In this document: positions 52,463 through 61,297 of the stretch, piece by piece
Layout of the letters: each line of letters starts with the position of its first letter
Position numbering within the stretch: the stretch's first letter is position 1
From: Nostoc edaphicum CCNP1411
GTDB taxonomy: Bacteria; Cyanobacteriota; Cyanobacteriia; Cyanobacteriales; Nostocaceae
DNA: 64,000 nt
Assembly (NCBI RefSeq): GCF_014023275.1
Contig: NZ_CP054698.1
Span: 7,463,001 to 7,527,000 of the forward strand
Direction: 5' to 3'
Made by a program: the position numbers and the translations under genes
Notes under the pieces: model-generated
Database searches by the model: none
What the model was told of the DNA's origin: nothing
What the model saw: only the letters and a program-made list of their open reading frames with translations

Positions 52463-53818
52463 GTGTCACAATCAACATTAGCCATTAATAAATCTGGGCG
52501 TATGTTCTGGCAAGACGGACAGCTAATATACAACGGCAAATACAAAATAGAAAAATACTTGGGTGGTGGTGGTTTTGCACTTACCTACCAAGCAATGCAT
52601 ACCAAGCTAAACCGCCGAGTCGTGATCAAAACCCCTAACATCAGCGTTCAACGAGATCCAGACTATCCCAAGTATGTTGAACGCTTCAAAAAAGAAGCAC
52701 AGATGCTAGCAATGTGTTGTAGAGACTCACATCCGCATATTGTGCAAGTATTCGACTTTTTTGTTGAAGAAGATGGTCGCTACTGCTTAGAAATGCAATA
52801 TATAGCAGGTGAGAGTTTATGGGAATACGTGCAACGCCAAGGGAAATTACCTGAAACTGAAGCTGTAAAATACATCCACCAAATGGGTTTAGCTTTGGTA
52901 GATCTACATAAAAAAGGAGTTTTTCATCTTGATGTCACTCCTCCCAATATTATGCTCAATTTTAATTCAGGGATTCCTAACTCAGGCAAAGCCGTGTTGA
53001 TAGACTTTGGTATTGCAGGCGATATGTCCCCACCGAGTACCCTGTCTAGGTCTTTTGGGAACAAAGCATTCGCACCTTATGAGTTAACACGGAAAGGAAT
53101 TCGTCACCCAACAGTTGATATCTACTGCTTGGCTGGATCTTTGTACTATGCTATCACTGGACAACGCCCCACCAATTCCTTTGACCGCAAGTATGAACAA
53201 GAGAAATTAGTACCACCAAAGCAACTTGTCTCCAGTCTTAGCTATACGGTAAATCAAGCAATTCTGAAAGGAATGGCATTAGAGGCAAAAGACCGACCCC
53301 AGACAATGGAAGAATGGTTGAATTTACTCTCTTTCTCGCAAGTTAATCTAACAGAATTGATATTAGCTTCTGATGTGGGAGTAGATTACCAATATCTAGA
53401 GAATTTACTCAAAGCAGAAAAATGGAAAGCAGCAGATGAGGAAACCACCAGAGTCATGCTGAAAGTAGCCAAAAGAGAACAGGGTGGCTGGCTTGATTAT
53501 GAATCCATTGAAAATTTTCCCTGCACAGATTTATGCATAATTGACCAATTGTGGGTCAAATACAGCAATTGTCATTTTGGCTTTAGCGTACAAAAACGTA
53601 TTTGGCTAGAGTGCGGCGGTAAAGTAGATTATGAAACGGAGTGTTGTTTGGGCGATCGCGTTGGCTGGCGCAATAAAGGCAGGTGGCTAGAGAAAGATGA
53701 ATACAAATATTCACTTGATGCCCTTAACGGACATCTCCCCACCACAAAAAATCACCACTCCCTAATTTGGTTGAATATTTCACTCTTCTTCTCTCGCGTG
53801 CAGAGTTGTAACTTTTAA
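52463..53818 (+). CDS. Ser/Thr kinase-like protein fused to a GUN4 domain
   Basis: The 451-residue protein starts at GTG 52463; ATG 52502 is a possible start that still keeps the kinase domain. The kinase part (about 30-285) has GGGGFALTYQA, VVIK and LIDFGIAGD, but the catalytic loop reads HLDVTPPN (His155-Asn162): HRD Arg is Leu and the usual Lys is Thr. The C-terminal GUN4 domain (about 300-451) has DYQYLENLLKAEKWKAADEE, CTDLCIIDQLWVKYSNCHFG and DRVGWRNKGRWL. GUN4 domains bind Mg-porphyrins; fused to kinases they are thought to sense tetrapyrroles (inference). Its end (FFSRVQSCNF) resembles other GUN4 proteins. Confidence 0.85.
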   Translation: MSQSTLAINKSGRMFWQDGQLIYNGKYKIEKYLGGGGFALTYQAMHTKLNRRVVIKTPNISVQRDPDYPKYVERFKKEAQMLAMCCRDSHPHIVQVFDFFVEEDGRYCLEMQYIAGESLWEYVQRQGKLPETEAVKYIHQMGLALVDLHKKGVFHLDVTPPNIMLNFNSGIPNSGKAVLIDFGIAGDMSPPSTLSRSFGNKAFAPYELTRKGIRHPTVDIYCLAGSLYYAITGQRPTNSFDRKYEQEKLVPPKQLVSSLSYTVNQAILKGMALEAKDRPQTMEEWLNLLSFSQVNLTELILASDVGVDYQYLENLLKAEKWKAADEETTRVMLKVAKREQGGWLDYESIENFPCTDLCIIDQLWVKYSNCHFGFSVQKRIWLECGGKVDYETECCLGDRVGWRNKGRWLEKDEYKYSLDALNGHLPTTKNHHSLIWLNISLFFSRVQSCNF

Positions 53819-54024
53819 TCTATACAGGGTTTAGAAATTTGTAAAAGTTTGTAAACAAAATATATTCCACGAAGCCTTACAGATTCTAGCTTTTAGATAC
53901 CTGCACTTTTTAAATAGGCGAGACACTAAAGCGCACGCTTCGCAAATACAAAAAGCTACAATCAATATTAGATAATATATAAATCAATACCCAGTTTTTA
54001 AACCTTGTAAACACAGGGACAATA

Positions 54025-54297
54025 ATGACTACTAAGGAACAAATTAATCAAGAACTAGAAAAATTACCTGAACCCTTATTACAGGAAATTTTAGATTTTG
54101 TGCAATTTTTGCAAGCCAAACATCAAACAAACAGCATATCTTCAGATAGCCAATCTGCTCAGATGCTTACAACAGAGCATACCTTAACAGGTTCTACTGC
54201 TGAAGATTTATTAGAATTTGTCGGCAGTTGGGAAGGTTCAGATATTAGAGAATGCCTGCAACTAGTTCATGACAGTCGGATACCTCTAGAATTTTAA
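54025..54297 (+). CDS. DUF2281-like antitoxin (VapB-like)
   Basis: The 90-residue protein starts EQINQELEKLPEPLLQEILD and FVQFLQAKHQ, which is the DUF2281 pattern often found before PIN toxins. The tail includes a GSTAEDLLEFVGSWEG block, typical of these antitoxins in cyanobacteria. It ends 2 bp before a PIN-domain gene, which suggests a toxin-antitoxin pair. It would bind and silence the toxin and probably its own promoter. Confidence 0.75.
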   Translation: MTTKEQINQELEKLPEPLLQEILDFVQFLQAKHQTNSISSDSQSAQMLTTEHTLTGSTAEDLLEFVGSWEGSDIRECLQLVHDSRIPLEF

Positions 54298-54299
54298 TT

Positions 54300-54743
54300 A
54301 TGTATCCACTGGATACTAATCACTGTTCTTTCTTGATGGAAGGTGTGCCTAGCGTTGTAAATCACTTGCGATCGCTTGGTCAGGTACAATTAGCAACCAG
54401 TGTTATTGTTGCTGGTGAGTTACACTTTATGGCACAAAACTCACATCAAAAAGCTGCTAATTTAATAAAGATTAATGTATTTCTCAAACGAATTAACCTA
54501 TACGGGATCGACAAAGAAACAACAGAAATCTACAGTGATTTTAAATCAGAAATTATCAAACAATTCGGCCCAAAAGAAAAAAATAAACGTAAAACAACCA
54601 AACTAAATACCATAGGCATTAGTGAAAATGACCTCTGGATAGCTGCTACAGTTTTACGTCATTCATTGACTCTTGTTTCATCTGATAGCGACTTTGAGCG
54701 AATGCGACAAGTAAGAGAAATTTCTTGGGAAAGTTGGGTGTAA
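54300..54743 (+). CDS. vapC: PIN-domain toxin (VapC-like)
   Basis: The 147-residue PIN ribonuclease has the acidic site Asp5 (LDTNH), Glu40 (AGELHF), Asp111 (ENDLWIAA) and Asp129 (SSDSDF), all intact. VapC enzymes cut tRNA or rRNA when freed from their antitoxin. The start follows the antitoxin stop by 2 bp. The insertion of Lys-rich sequence at 90-103 (PKEKNKRKTTKLNT) is slightly longer than usual. The target is unknown. Confidence 0.88.
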   Translation: MYPLDTNHCSFLMEGVPSVVNHLRSLGQVQLATSVIVAGELHFMAQNSHQKAANLIKINVFLKRINLYGIDKETTEIYSDFKSEIIKQFGPKEKNKRKTTKLNTIGISENDLWIAATVLRHSLTLVSSDSDFERMRQVREISWESWV

Positions 54744-54885
54744 ATTAAACAGGGTAAAAAAAACAGCTAATTTACACCTACTCAATTAATGCAAAAACTT
54801 CTCCACACATCTCACAAATATTTCCACACCCATTCCCAACGCCGTACTTGTAGAAAATATTCCCCATTCCCCACTCCTATTCCCT

Positions 54886-55452
54886 CTATCGGAACCACCA
54901 GTTTCTCCTATTGTTGTAGAACTGAAACCGTCCAAAGCCAAGAAATTGACCATGAGATTTTTCACCTACAGGAAATGCTGTGACACCCAATAAGTAGACA
55001 CCAGAAAAGCTCGGATTATTCACAGGGCGGAGGGCGATTGTAATTGTCTGTCCCGGAATCACAGGCGGGTCAAAGTTTACAATAACCGTGCGTGTCTTGC
55101 GCTCGTTTGTGACTGGGCCTAGTTTCAGTTGGGTTTCTTTGCGATCGCGTGTGCCGAAAAATGCACGGGTATCATTAAGATTGTAGCGGATATTTTCTGA
55201 TCCCTCTTTTTGTGCGATCGTAACTTTCTGAAGGGATTCTCCAGCATTTTCCGGCACATTGATAGTGAAATAGTAAGTTGCACCCCAAACATTCACATCT
55301 TTGTAAGTAGTTGTCGCGTTAACAAGTGTTGGCGGTTGGACGAAATAGACTAGGCCATCTCTAAGCTGCACAGCTTCAGTCACCGAAAGCGTAACTCCTC
55401 CAATGCCAATTGCTAACGAGAGTGTTATTCCAAACAAAGTTGTAAGGCGCAT
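54886..55452 (-). CDS. DUF2808 family secreted protein
   Basis: The 188-residue protein has a signal peptide (about 5-27, ending VTEA) and a single DUF2808 domain: GLVYFVQPPTLVNATTTYKD, ATYYFTINVPENAGESLQKV, RAFFGTRD, VNFDPPVIPGQTITIALRPV and SGVYLLGVTAFP. DUF2808 is a cyanobacterial secreted family of unknown function. Its tail is Arg/Trp-rich (FYNNRRNWWFR). The gene is 28 bp after the DoxX gene on the same strand and probably forms an operon. Confidence 0.85.
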   Translation of the reverse strand: MRLTTLFGITLSLAIGIGGVTLSVTEAVQLRDGLVYFVQPPTLVNATTTYKDVNVWGATYYFTINVPENAGESLQKVTIAQKEGSENIRYNLNDTRAFFGTRDRKETQLKLGPVTNERKTRTVIVNFDPPVIPGQTITIALRPVNNPSFSGVYLLGVTAFPVGEKSHGQFLGFGRFQFYNNRRNWWFR

Positions 55453-55480
55453 GATTCAGATATAAAAAACGCACTTATTC

Positions 55481-55912
55481 TCATTCTAGTTCCTTGGGAA
55501 TCAGTGACTTAGGAATGATAGAAGCTTGTTTTTCCCCAAACGAAGGTTTTGTGTACCACCAAGCCCAAGCAATTAAAACGGCTTGAAAAGGAAGTCTAAC
55601 TACGTGTACCCAAGGTGAGTTTGGTATATGTTCTAGCTGAATGTGATTAACCGCCATGTTGATATTGGCTGGGAAAACCGCAATAAAAAGAGCAATAAGT
55701 CCCCAAGCAGCAGCTTGACTTACAGGCGGAACTAATAACCCAATACCACCCAAAATTTCATAAAAGCCACTGAGATAAACTAATCCTAAAGGATAAGGAA
55801 GTTGCGGTGGCATAATTTTGACGTATGGTTCTGGAATCACAAAATGTGTGACTCCAACCACAATGATGGATATGGCAAGGACAACACGTAAGATTTCTTT
55901 ATACTTCTTCAT
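55481..55912 (-). CDS. DoxX family membrane protein
   Basis: The 143-residue protein has four hydrophobic helices and the DoxX-like pattern GVTHFVIPEPYVKIMPPQLP, LVYLSGFYEILGGIGLLVPP and AAWGLIALFIAVFPANINMA. It is an inner-membrane protein linked in other bacteria to respiratory or redox functions, but the role is uncertain. The DUF2808 gene follows in the same direction. Upstream to 56497 lie repeats. Confidence 0.85.
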   Translation of the reverse strand: MKKYKEILRVVLAISIIVVGVTHFVIPEPYVKIMPPQLPYPLGLVYLSGFYEILGGIGLLVPPVSQAAAWGLIALFIAVFPANINMAVNHIQLEHIPNSPWVHVVRLPFQAVLIAWAWWYTKPSFGEKQASIIPKSLIPKELE

Positions 55913-56497
55913 AGCTTTTGCCTCATTGTATTAGGAATCTGGTTTGATTCGGAGAACTTAATTGTGTAGAGAGGGAACCCTTAACACGCCCAATCGCTTG
56001 TTACAGTCATCTAGAGACGCGATTAATCGCGTCTTCAAAGACCAATTACCTACACCAATAACCCTTAACCGAAACGTATTGGTATTAATACAATAGGGTT
56101 CGGTTAAGGTTTTTGATGAAAATTCTAGATCCAAAGACGCGATAAATCGCCCTCAAGACGAAAGATTGATCCTTGTAGAGACGGCGATAAATCGCCGTCT
56201 CTCTAACCGTCAAAATGAATTTGACAGACTAGTACAGCACGGCGGAAATAAACCACCCATTCCCAATCAACAAAACCCTTACCCTGTCTTCATTTTTAAT
56301 TTTTAATTTTTAATTCCGCCTTGCGGTACTAGTAGGCATAGCCCTTCGTAGGCATCGCTTTCCATCCTGTGCCCAAAACCAAGCAATTTAGCCACAAAGG
56401 CTGAAAAATCATCATGGGTAGATGGCCATCATTTGGAAAACAAGTATAATTGCTTACTGATGAACCCATCAAAAACCTTTTGGAATGGAGTGTCGAA
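55913..56497. other. Intergenic region with several hairpin repeats
   Basis: GACGCGATTAATCGCGTC (56016-56033) is a perfect palindrome. AGAGACGGCGATAAATCGCCGTCTCT is a second, near 56178-56203, and AAGACGCGATAAATCGCC near 56136-56153 is a related partial unit. These are dispersed hairpins common in Nostoc. The region also has TTTTTAAT heptamers (56289-56313). No gene is seen. It may carry the promoter of phosphoketolase. Confidence 0.6.
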
Positions 56498-58879
56498 ATG
56501 ACATTAGCAACGACTCCACAAACAAAGCCTTTAACAGATGAAGAATTACGGAAGATAAACGCCTACTGGCGTGCAGCTAACTATCTTTCTGTTGGGCAAA
56601 TATATCTACTTGACAATCCGCTGCTGAGAGAACCGCTAAAGCTGGAACACGTCAAACCCAGACTCTTGGGGCATTGGGGAACAACACCAGGGCTGAACTT
56701 GATCTATGTTCACCTGAATCGGGTCATCAAAAAATATGACCTCAACACCATCTATATTGCTGGGCCTGGTCATGGAGGCCCTGGACTGGTAGCCAACACC
56801 TATCTAGAAGGCACTTACACCGAGTACTATCACAACATCTCCCAAGATGCAGAAGGAATCCAGAAACTCTTCAAACAATTTTCTTTCCCTGGTGGTATTC
56901 CCAGCCACGTTGCACCGGAAACCCCTGGTTCCATTCACGAAGGCGGGGAACTAGGTTATGCCCTCGTCCACGCTTTTGGTGCTGCCTTTGATAACCCTGA
57001 CTTGATCGTTGCTGCTGTTGTGGGTGACGGCGAAGCTGAAACAGGTGCTTTAGCAACTAGCTGGCATTCCAACAAGTTTCTTAACCCTGTGCATGATGGG
57101 GCTGTACTGCCGATCCTTCACTTGAATGGGTATAAAATTGCGAACCCAACAGTATTGGCACGCATCAGCCATGAGGAATTAGAAAGCTTATTTGTAGGCT
57201 ACGGCTACAAGCCCTACTTTGTCGAAGGTGACGATCCCGCAGATGTCCACCAGCAGATGGCGGCGACTCTAGATATAGCGATCGCAGAAATTCAAAGTAT
57301 CCAAAGAGAAGCCCGCGTACATGGTTTCACCGAACGTCCTCAGTGGCCGATGATTGTCATGAGAACCCCCAAAGGTTGGACAGGGCCAAAGGAAGTAGAT
57401 GGTAAAAAAACTGAAGGTTCTTGGCGATCGCACCAAGTTCCCTTTGGCAATATCGCCAAACAGCCAGACCATCTAAGACTCCTAGAAGATTGGATGAAGA
57501 GTTACCAACCAGAAGAACTCTTCGACGCTAACGGCACACTGATTCCAGAACTAGCAGAATTAGCCCCCAAAGGGCATCGACGCATGGGTGACAATCCCCA
57601 CGCTAACGGCGGTATTTTGCTGCATGACCTGAAAATGCCCGATTTTCAAGACTATGCTGTAGATGTTTCTGAACCAGGGAAAGCGATCGCTGAAGCTACC
57701 CAAGTTGCCGGAAAATTCTTGCGGGATATCATGCGACTTAACCAAGAAAGCCGCAACTTCCGCATCGTCGGCCCCGACGAAACAGCATCGAATCGCTTAG
57801 GTGGTGTGTTAGAAGTCACAGACCGGACTTGGGTAGCTGAGAAACTCCCAGAAGATGACCATCTTTCCCCCGATGGTCGGGTGATGGAAATTCTCAGCGA
57901 AACTAATTGTCAAGGATGGTTAGAAGGCTACCTCCTCACAGGACGCCACGGATTTTTCTCTTGCTATGAGGCGTTCATCCACATCATTGACTCAATGTTC
58001 AATCAGCACGCCAAATGGCTGAAAACAACCAGAGATATTCCCTGGCGTAGACCAATTGCTTCTCTCAATTACTTACTCACATCCCATGTTTGGCGACAAG
58101 ACCATAACGGCTTTTCCCACCAAGACCCTGGTTTTATTGACCATGTAATCAATAAGAAAGCAGAGATCGTCCGCGTTTATTTGCCCCCCGATGCCAACAC
58201 TTTGCTATCGGTAACTGACCACTGCTTGAGAAGCCGCAACTATGTCAACGTCATTGTTGCTGGTAAGCAACCCGCATTGCAATATCTCAACATGGATGCT
58301 GCTATCAAGCACTGCACCAAAGGTATCGGTATTTGGGAATGGGCAAGCAACGACAAAGGCGGCGAACCAGATGTAGTGCTGGGTTGTGCTGGGGATATTC
58401 CCACCTTAGAAACCTTGGCGGCTGTAGACATTCTGCGCCAGCACTTCCCCGACTTAAAGGTGCGGGTAGTGAATGTAGTGGATTTGATGACACTACAGCC
58501 AAAAAGCGAACATCCCCACGGTTTAAGTGAAAAAGACTTTGACACAATTTTCACCACCGATAAACCGATTCTTTTTGCCTTTCATGGCTATCCTTGGCTG
58601 ATTCATCGCCTAACTTATCGCCAAACTAATCACAAAAACCTCCATGTGCGTGGCTACAAGGAAGAGGGAACTACCACCACTCCGTTTGATATGGTTGTGC
58701 TTAACGATCTAGATCGCTTCCATTTAGTCATTGATGTAATTAATCGCGTACCCAAGTTAGGATCTAAAGCAGCTTATGTCAAACAGCAAATGCAAGATCG
58801 ACTGATCGAACACAAGCACTACATTGAGAAGTACGGCGACGATATGCCGGAAATTCGCGATTGGAAGTGGCCTTATTAA
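56498..58879 (+). CDS. xfp: Phosphoketolase (xylulose-5-phosphate/fructose-6-phosphate)
   Basis: I start at ATG 56498 ([20 protein letters not shown]), as known cyanobacterial homologs begin this way; a TTG at 56450 would add 16 residues. The 793-residue enzyme shows the TPP fold: [45 protein letters not shown] (the TPP/Mg motif) and the HQDPGFIDH loop. It splits xylulose 5-phosphate or fructose 6-phosphate to acetyl phosphate and a shorter sugar phosphate in the cytosol, a shortcut from the Calvin cycle to acetyl-CoA. It stands alone. Confidence 0.95.
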   Translation: MTLATTPQTKPLTDEELRKINAYWRAANYLSVGQIYLLDNPLLREPLKLEHVKPRLLGHWGTTPGLNLIYVHLNRVIKKYDLNTIYIAGPGHGGPGLVANTYLEGTYTEYYHNISQDAEGIQKLFKQFSFPGGIPSHVAPETPGSIHEGGELGYALVHAFGAAFDNPDLIVAAVVGDGEAETGALATSWHSNKFLNPVHDGAVLPILHLNGYKIANPTVLARISHEELESLFVGYGYKPYFVEGDDPADVHQQMAATLDIAIAEIQSIQREARVHGFTERPQWPMIVMRTPKGWTGPKEVDGKKTEGSWRSHQVPFGNIAKQPDHLRLLEDWMKSYQPEELFDANGTLIPELAELAPKGHRRMGDNPHANGGILLHDLKMPDFQDYAVDVSEPGKAIAEATQVAGKFLRDIMRLNQESRNFRIVGPDETASNRLGGVLEVTDRTWVAEKLPEDDHLSPDGRVMEILSETNCQGWLEGYLLTGRHGFFSCYEAFIHIIDSMFNQHAKWLKTTRDIPWRRPIASLNYLLTSHVWRQDHNGFSHQDPGFIDHVINKKAEIVRVYLPPDANTLLSVTDHCLRSRNYVNVIVAGKQPALQYLNMDAAIKHCTKGIGIWEWASNDKGGEPDVVLGCAGDIPTLETLAAVDILRQHFPDLKVRVVNVVDLMTLQPKSEHPHGLSEKDFDTIFTTDKPILFAFHGYPWLIHRLTYRQTNHKNLHVRGYKEEGTTTTPFDMVVLNDLDRFHLVIDVINRVPKLGSKAAYVKQQMQDRLIEHKHYIEKYGDDMPEIRDWKWPY

Positions 58880-59167
58880 GAGGGGATAACGATAGAGAGG
58901 CAGAGGGGAAACTCTTCTCCCTGCTTCTCCCTTTTTTAGTTGATGTTCGTAGTAATCACTTTAGTGCTTAAAAATCCAGGACTAAAGTCCTGACTACAAA
59001 CTTATTCTCTCCTCAAAATTAATGGGACAGATTAGTAGTGAAACCGAAAAGCATTTGCGTCATTTTTTATTTCCAGTGAAAAATACTTTAAGTTACTTAA
59101 TGCATCAACCGCTACCTACTTTCATGGTTAGCGCTAGGATAGCTATGTATTTTATTGAAGTATAAAT

Positions 59168-60715
59168 ATGGCTCAAACTTTTTACGTAAATTCAGTATCA
59201 GGCAGCGATACCAACCCAGGTAGCCAACAAGCCCCCTTCAAAACTATTACCCAAGCCCTCAAGGTAGCTACTGTTGATACCAAGATTCAACTAGCAGATG
59301 GTAATTACAATGCTGCTAGCGGTGAAGTCTTTCCGTTAACGATCGCATCTGGGGTGACAGTGGTGGGTAATGAAACCAACAAAGGCGATCGCATTTTGAT
59401 TGAAGGGAGTGGTAATTATCTAAGCCGTACTTTTGCTGGTCAGAATGTAACATTTGTGCTTCTGGATAAAGCTGAACTACGAGGAGTGACTGTAACAAAT
59501 CTGGCTAGTCGTGGTAGTGGTGTCTGGATTGAATCAACTGCCCCTACTGTTGCCAATAGCACCTTCAAAAACTGTAAGCGGGAGGGTGTATTTGCTACAG
59601 GCGAGGCTAATCCAGTTATTCTAGGTAATGTGTTCAGTGAGAATGCAGCCAATGGAATTGCGATCGCAAAAAATTCCAAAGGCCAAATTGAAAATAATAC
59701 CTTCTTCAAAACAGGTTTTGGCATCGCTATTAGTGATACTGCATCACCCATCCTTCGAGATAACAGAATTTACGAAAACCGTTCTGGAATTGTCATCTCT
59801 GGTAGTTCTCGTCCCCTATTACGTAATAATGTCTGTGAAAATAATACTGACGATGGCATCACAGTAATTGGAACTGCCCTACCAGATATCGGCAGTACTA
59901 ATAATCCAGGAGGCAATACTCTACGCAATAACGGTAAATTTGATTTGCAAAATGCCACTTCCAATAAGCTGATTTCTCTAGGAAATAAAATAGATGCGTC
60001 TAAAGTCACTGGAAATGTAGAGTTTGCAGATAGTTCGGTTCCAACTCCAACACCCACGCCAACTCCAACTCCAACGCCAACGCCAACTCCAACTCCAACG
60101 CCAACGCCAACTCCAACTCCAACTCCAACTCCTACTATCGAATTAACCGATATTGCGAATCATTGGGCAGGTGGGTTTATTCGGGAATTAGTCAAATTGG
60201 GAATAATTAATGGTTTCCCCGATCGCACATTTAAACCCGATGCAACCATGACACGGGCACAATACGCCGCATTACTGGTAAAAGCTTTCAACCCATCGCC
60301 CAACCGCGCAGTGATCAAATTCAAAGATGTACCAGCAGACTTCTGGGCATCTAAAGTTATTGAGCAGGCATATCAAGGTTCATTTCTCTCTGGTTTTCCC
60401 GACAATACCTTTGGCCCTAACAAAAATATTCAGCGTGTGCAAGTCATTGTCTCTCTGGTGAATGGACTTAAGTTATCTGCTGATGGTACAGCAAACATCA
60501 AAGTTTTTGATGACCAAGCCAAGATTCCTGAATATGCCAAAGATGAGGTAATAAAAGCTATAGACAAGGAAATTATCGTCAATTACCCGAACCTGAAACA
60601 ACTCAATCCTACCCGCGATGCTACACGCGGTGAAGTAGCGGCGATCGTGTATCAAGCTTTGGTAGATGCTGGTAGTGTAGCAGCAATCAACTCGCCTTAT
60701 ATAGTGACTGCTTGA
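59168..60715 (+). CDS. Beta-helix/SLH cell-surface protein
   Basis: The 515-residue protein has DUF1565 at the N-terminus (TFYVNSVSGSDTNPGSQQAP), then a right-handed parallel beta-helix to about residue 280 (NSKGQIENNTFFKTGFGIAI). A (Thr-Pro)n linker follows near 290-325, coded by CCAACT/CCAACG repeats. Two or three SLH domains close it (ELTDIANHWAGGFIRELVKL, FKDVPADFWASKVIEQAYQG, FPDNTFGPNKNIQ). SLH attaches to the cell wall and the beta-helix probably contacts polysaccharide. No signal peptide is visible at the start (MAQTFYVNS), which is odd for a surface protein. Confidence 0.88.
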   Translation: MAQTFYVNSVSGSDTNPGSQQAPFKTITQALKVATVDTKIQLADGNYNAASGEVFPLTIASGVTVVGNETNKGDRILIEGSGNYLSRTFAGQNVTFVLLDKAELRGVTVTNLASRGSGVWIESTAPTVANSTFKNCKREGVFATGEANPVILGNVFSENAANGIAIAKNSKGQIENNTFFKTGFGIAISDTASPILRDNRIYENRSGIVISGSSRPLLRNNVCENNTDDGITVIGTALPDIGSTNNPGGNTLRNNGKFDLQNATSNKLISLGNKIDASKVTGNVEFADSSVPTPTPTPTPTPTPTPTPTPTPTPTPTPTPTPTIELTDIANHWAGGFIRELVKLGIINGFPDRTFKPDATMTRAQYAALLVKAFNPSPNRAVIKFKDVPADFWASKVIEQAYQGSFLSGFPDNTFGPNKNIQRVQVIVSLVNGLKLSADGTANIKVFDDQAKIPEYAKDEVIKAIDKEIIVNYPNLKQLNPTRDATRGEVAAIVYQALVDAGSVAAINSPYIVTA

Positions 60716-60792
60716 TTGGTCATTTGTCATTTGTCATTTGTCATTGGTCATTTGTCAAATGGCACTAAGTTAAGATACAGCCCTTGCCCCAA

Positions 60793-60884
60793 CTGGTTCC
60801 CAGCCTCCAGGCTGGGAAATCATTCTCGGAGGCTCCGCCTCCTCTTTCTTGACAAGAGGCCGAGCCTGGAGGCTGGGAACGAGG
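60793..60884. repeat. Palindromic repeat with GTTCCCAGCCTCCAGGCT ends
   Basis: GTTCCCAGCCTCCAGGCT near 60796 and AGCCTGGAGGCTGGGAAC near 60863-60881 are perfect inverse copies. The centre includes GGAGGCTCCGCCTCC. TTGTCAT heptamers precede it (60718-60760). It lies in the 580-bp gap between the SLH protein and the arginine enzyme, where no gene is seen. Confidence 0.75.
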
Positions 60885-61297
60885 ATACAATAAGTCTTTT
60901 GGCTTTTCTTAGTGCCATTCGGTCATTGGTCATTGGTCGAGTTTTTTGGTACATACCTGGCCCGAAGTTAAGCGAAAAAATTTTCTATGACTTCGGACGC
61001 CCGTATTTTGTTGCAAAGTAGATAGAGAAAGAGAGCGATCGCAACCAATATTTGCTATTTGCTGCTTATCATGGTGTTTTTTCTTGCCCCTTAACCGAGC
61101 AGTTTTGACATTATTGGCATTTTGCCACCTTCTGTACTTATTACCATCTTCGAGTAATAGAATTAGTAACGAAGCCTTTGTAAAGCCTTCGACTATCAGA
61201 AGGTAGAAGCTTTAGTAGCAGATTTTACCAAGTGTAGAAAAACAAAAATCTGTATTCAAAGTAAGCTTGTAGCATATAAAACGCTTGTAAGATTTTT

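Noticed and set aside
58240..58557. Antisense ORFs within phosphoketolase
   Set aside because: The phosphoketolase frame is continuous and strongly conserved; antisense frames are by-products.
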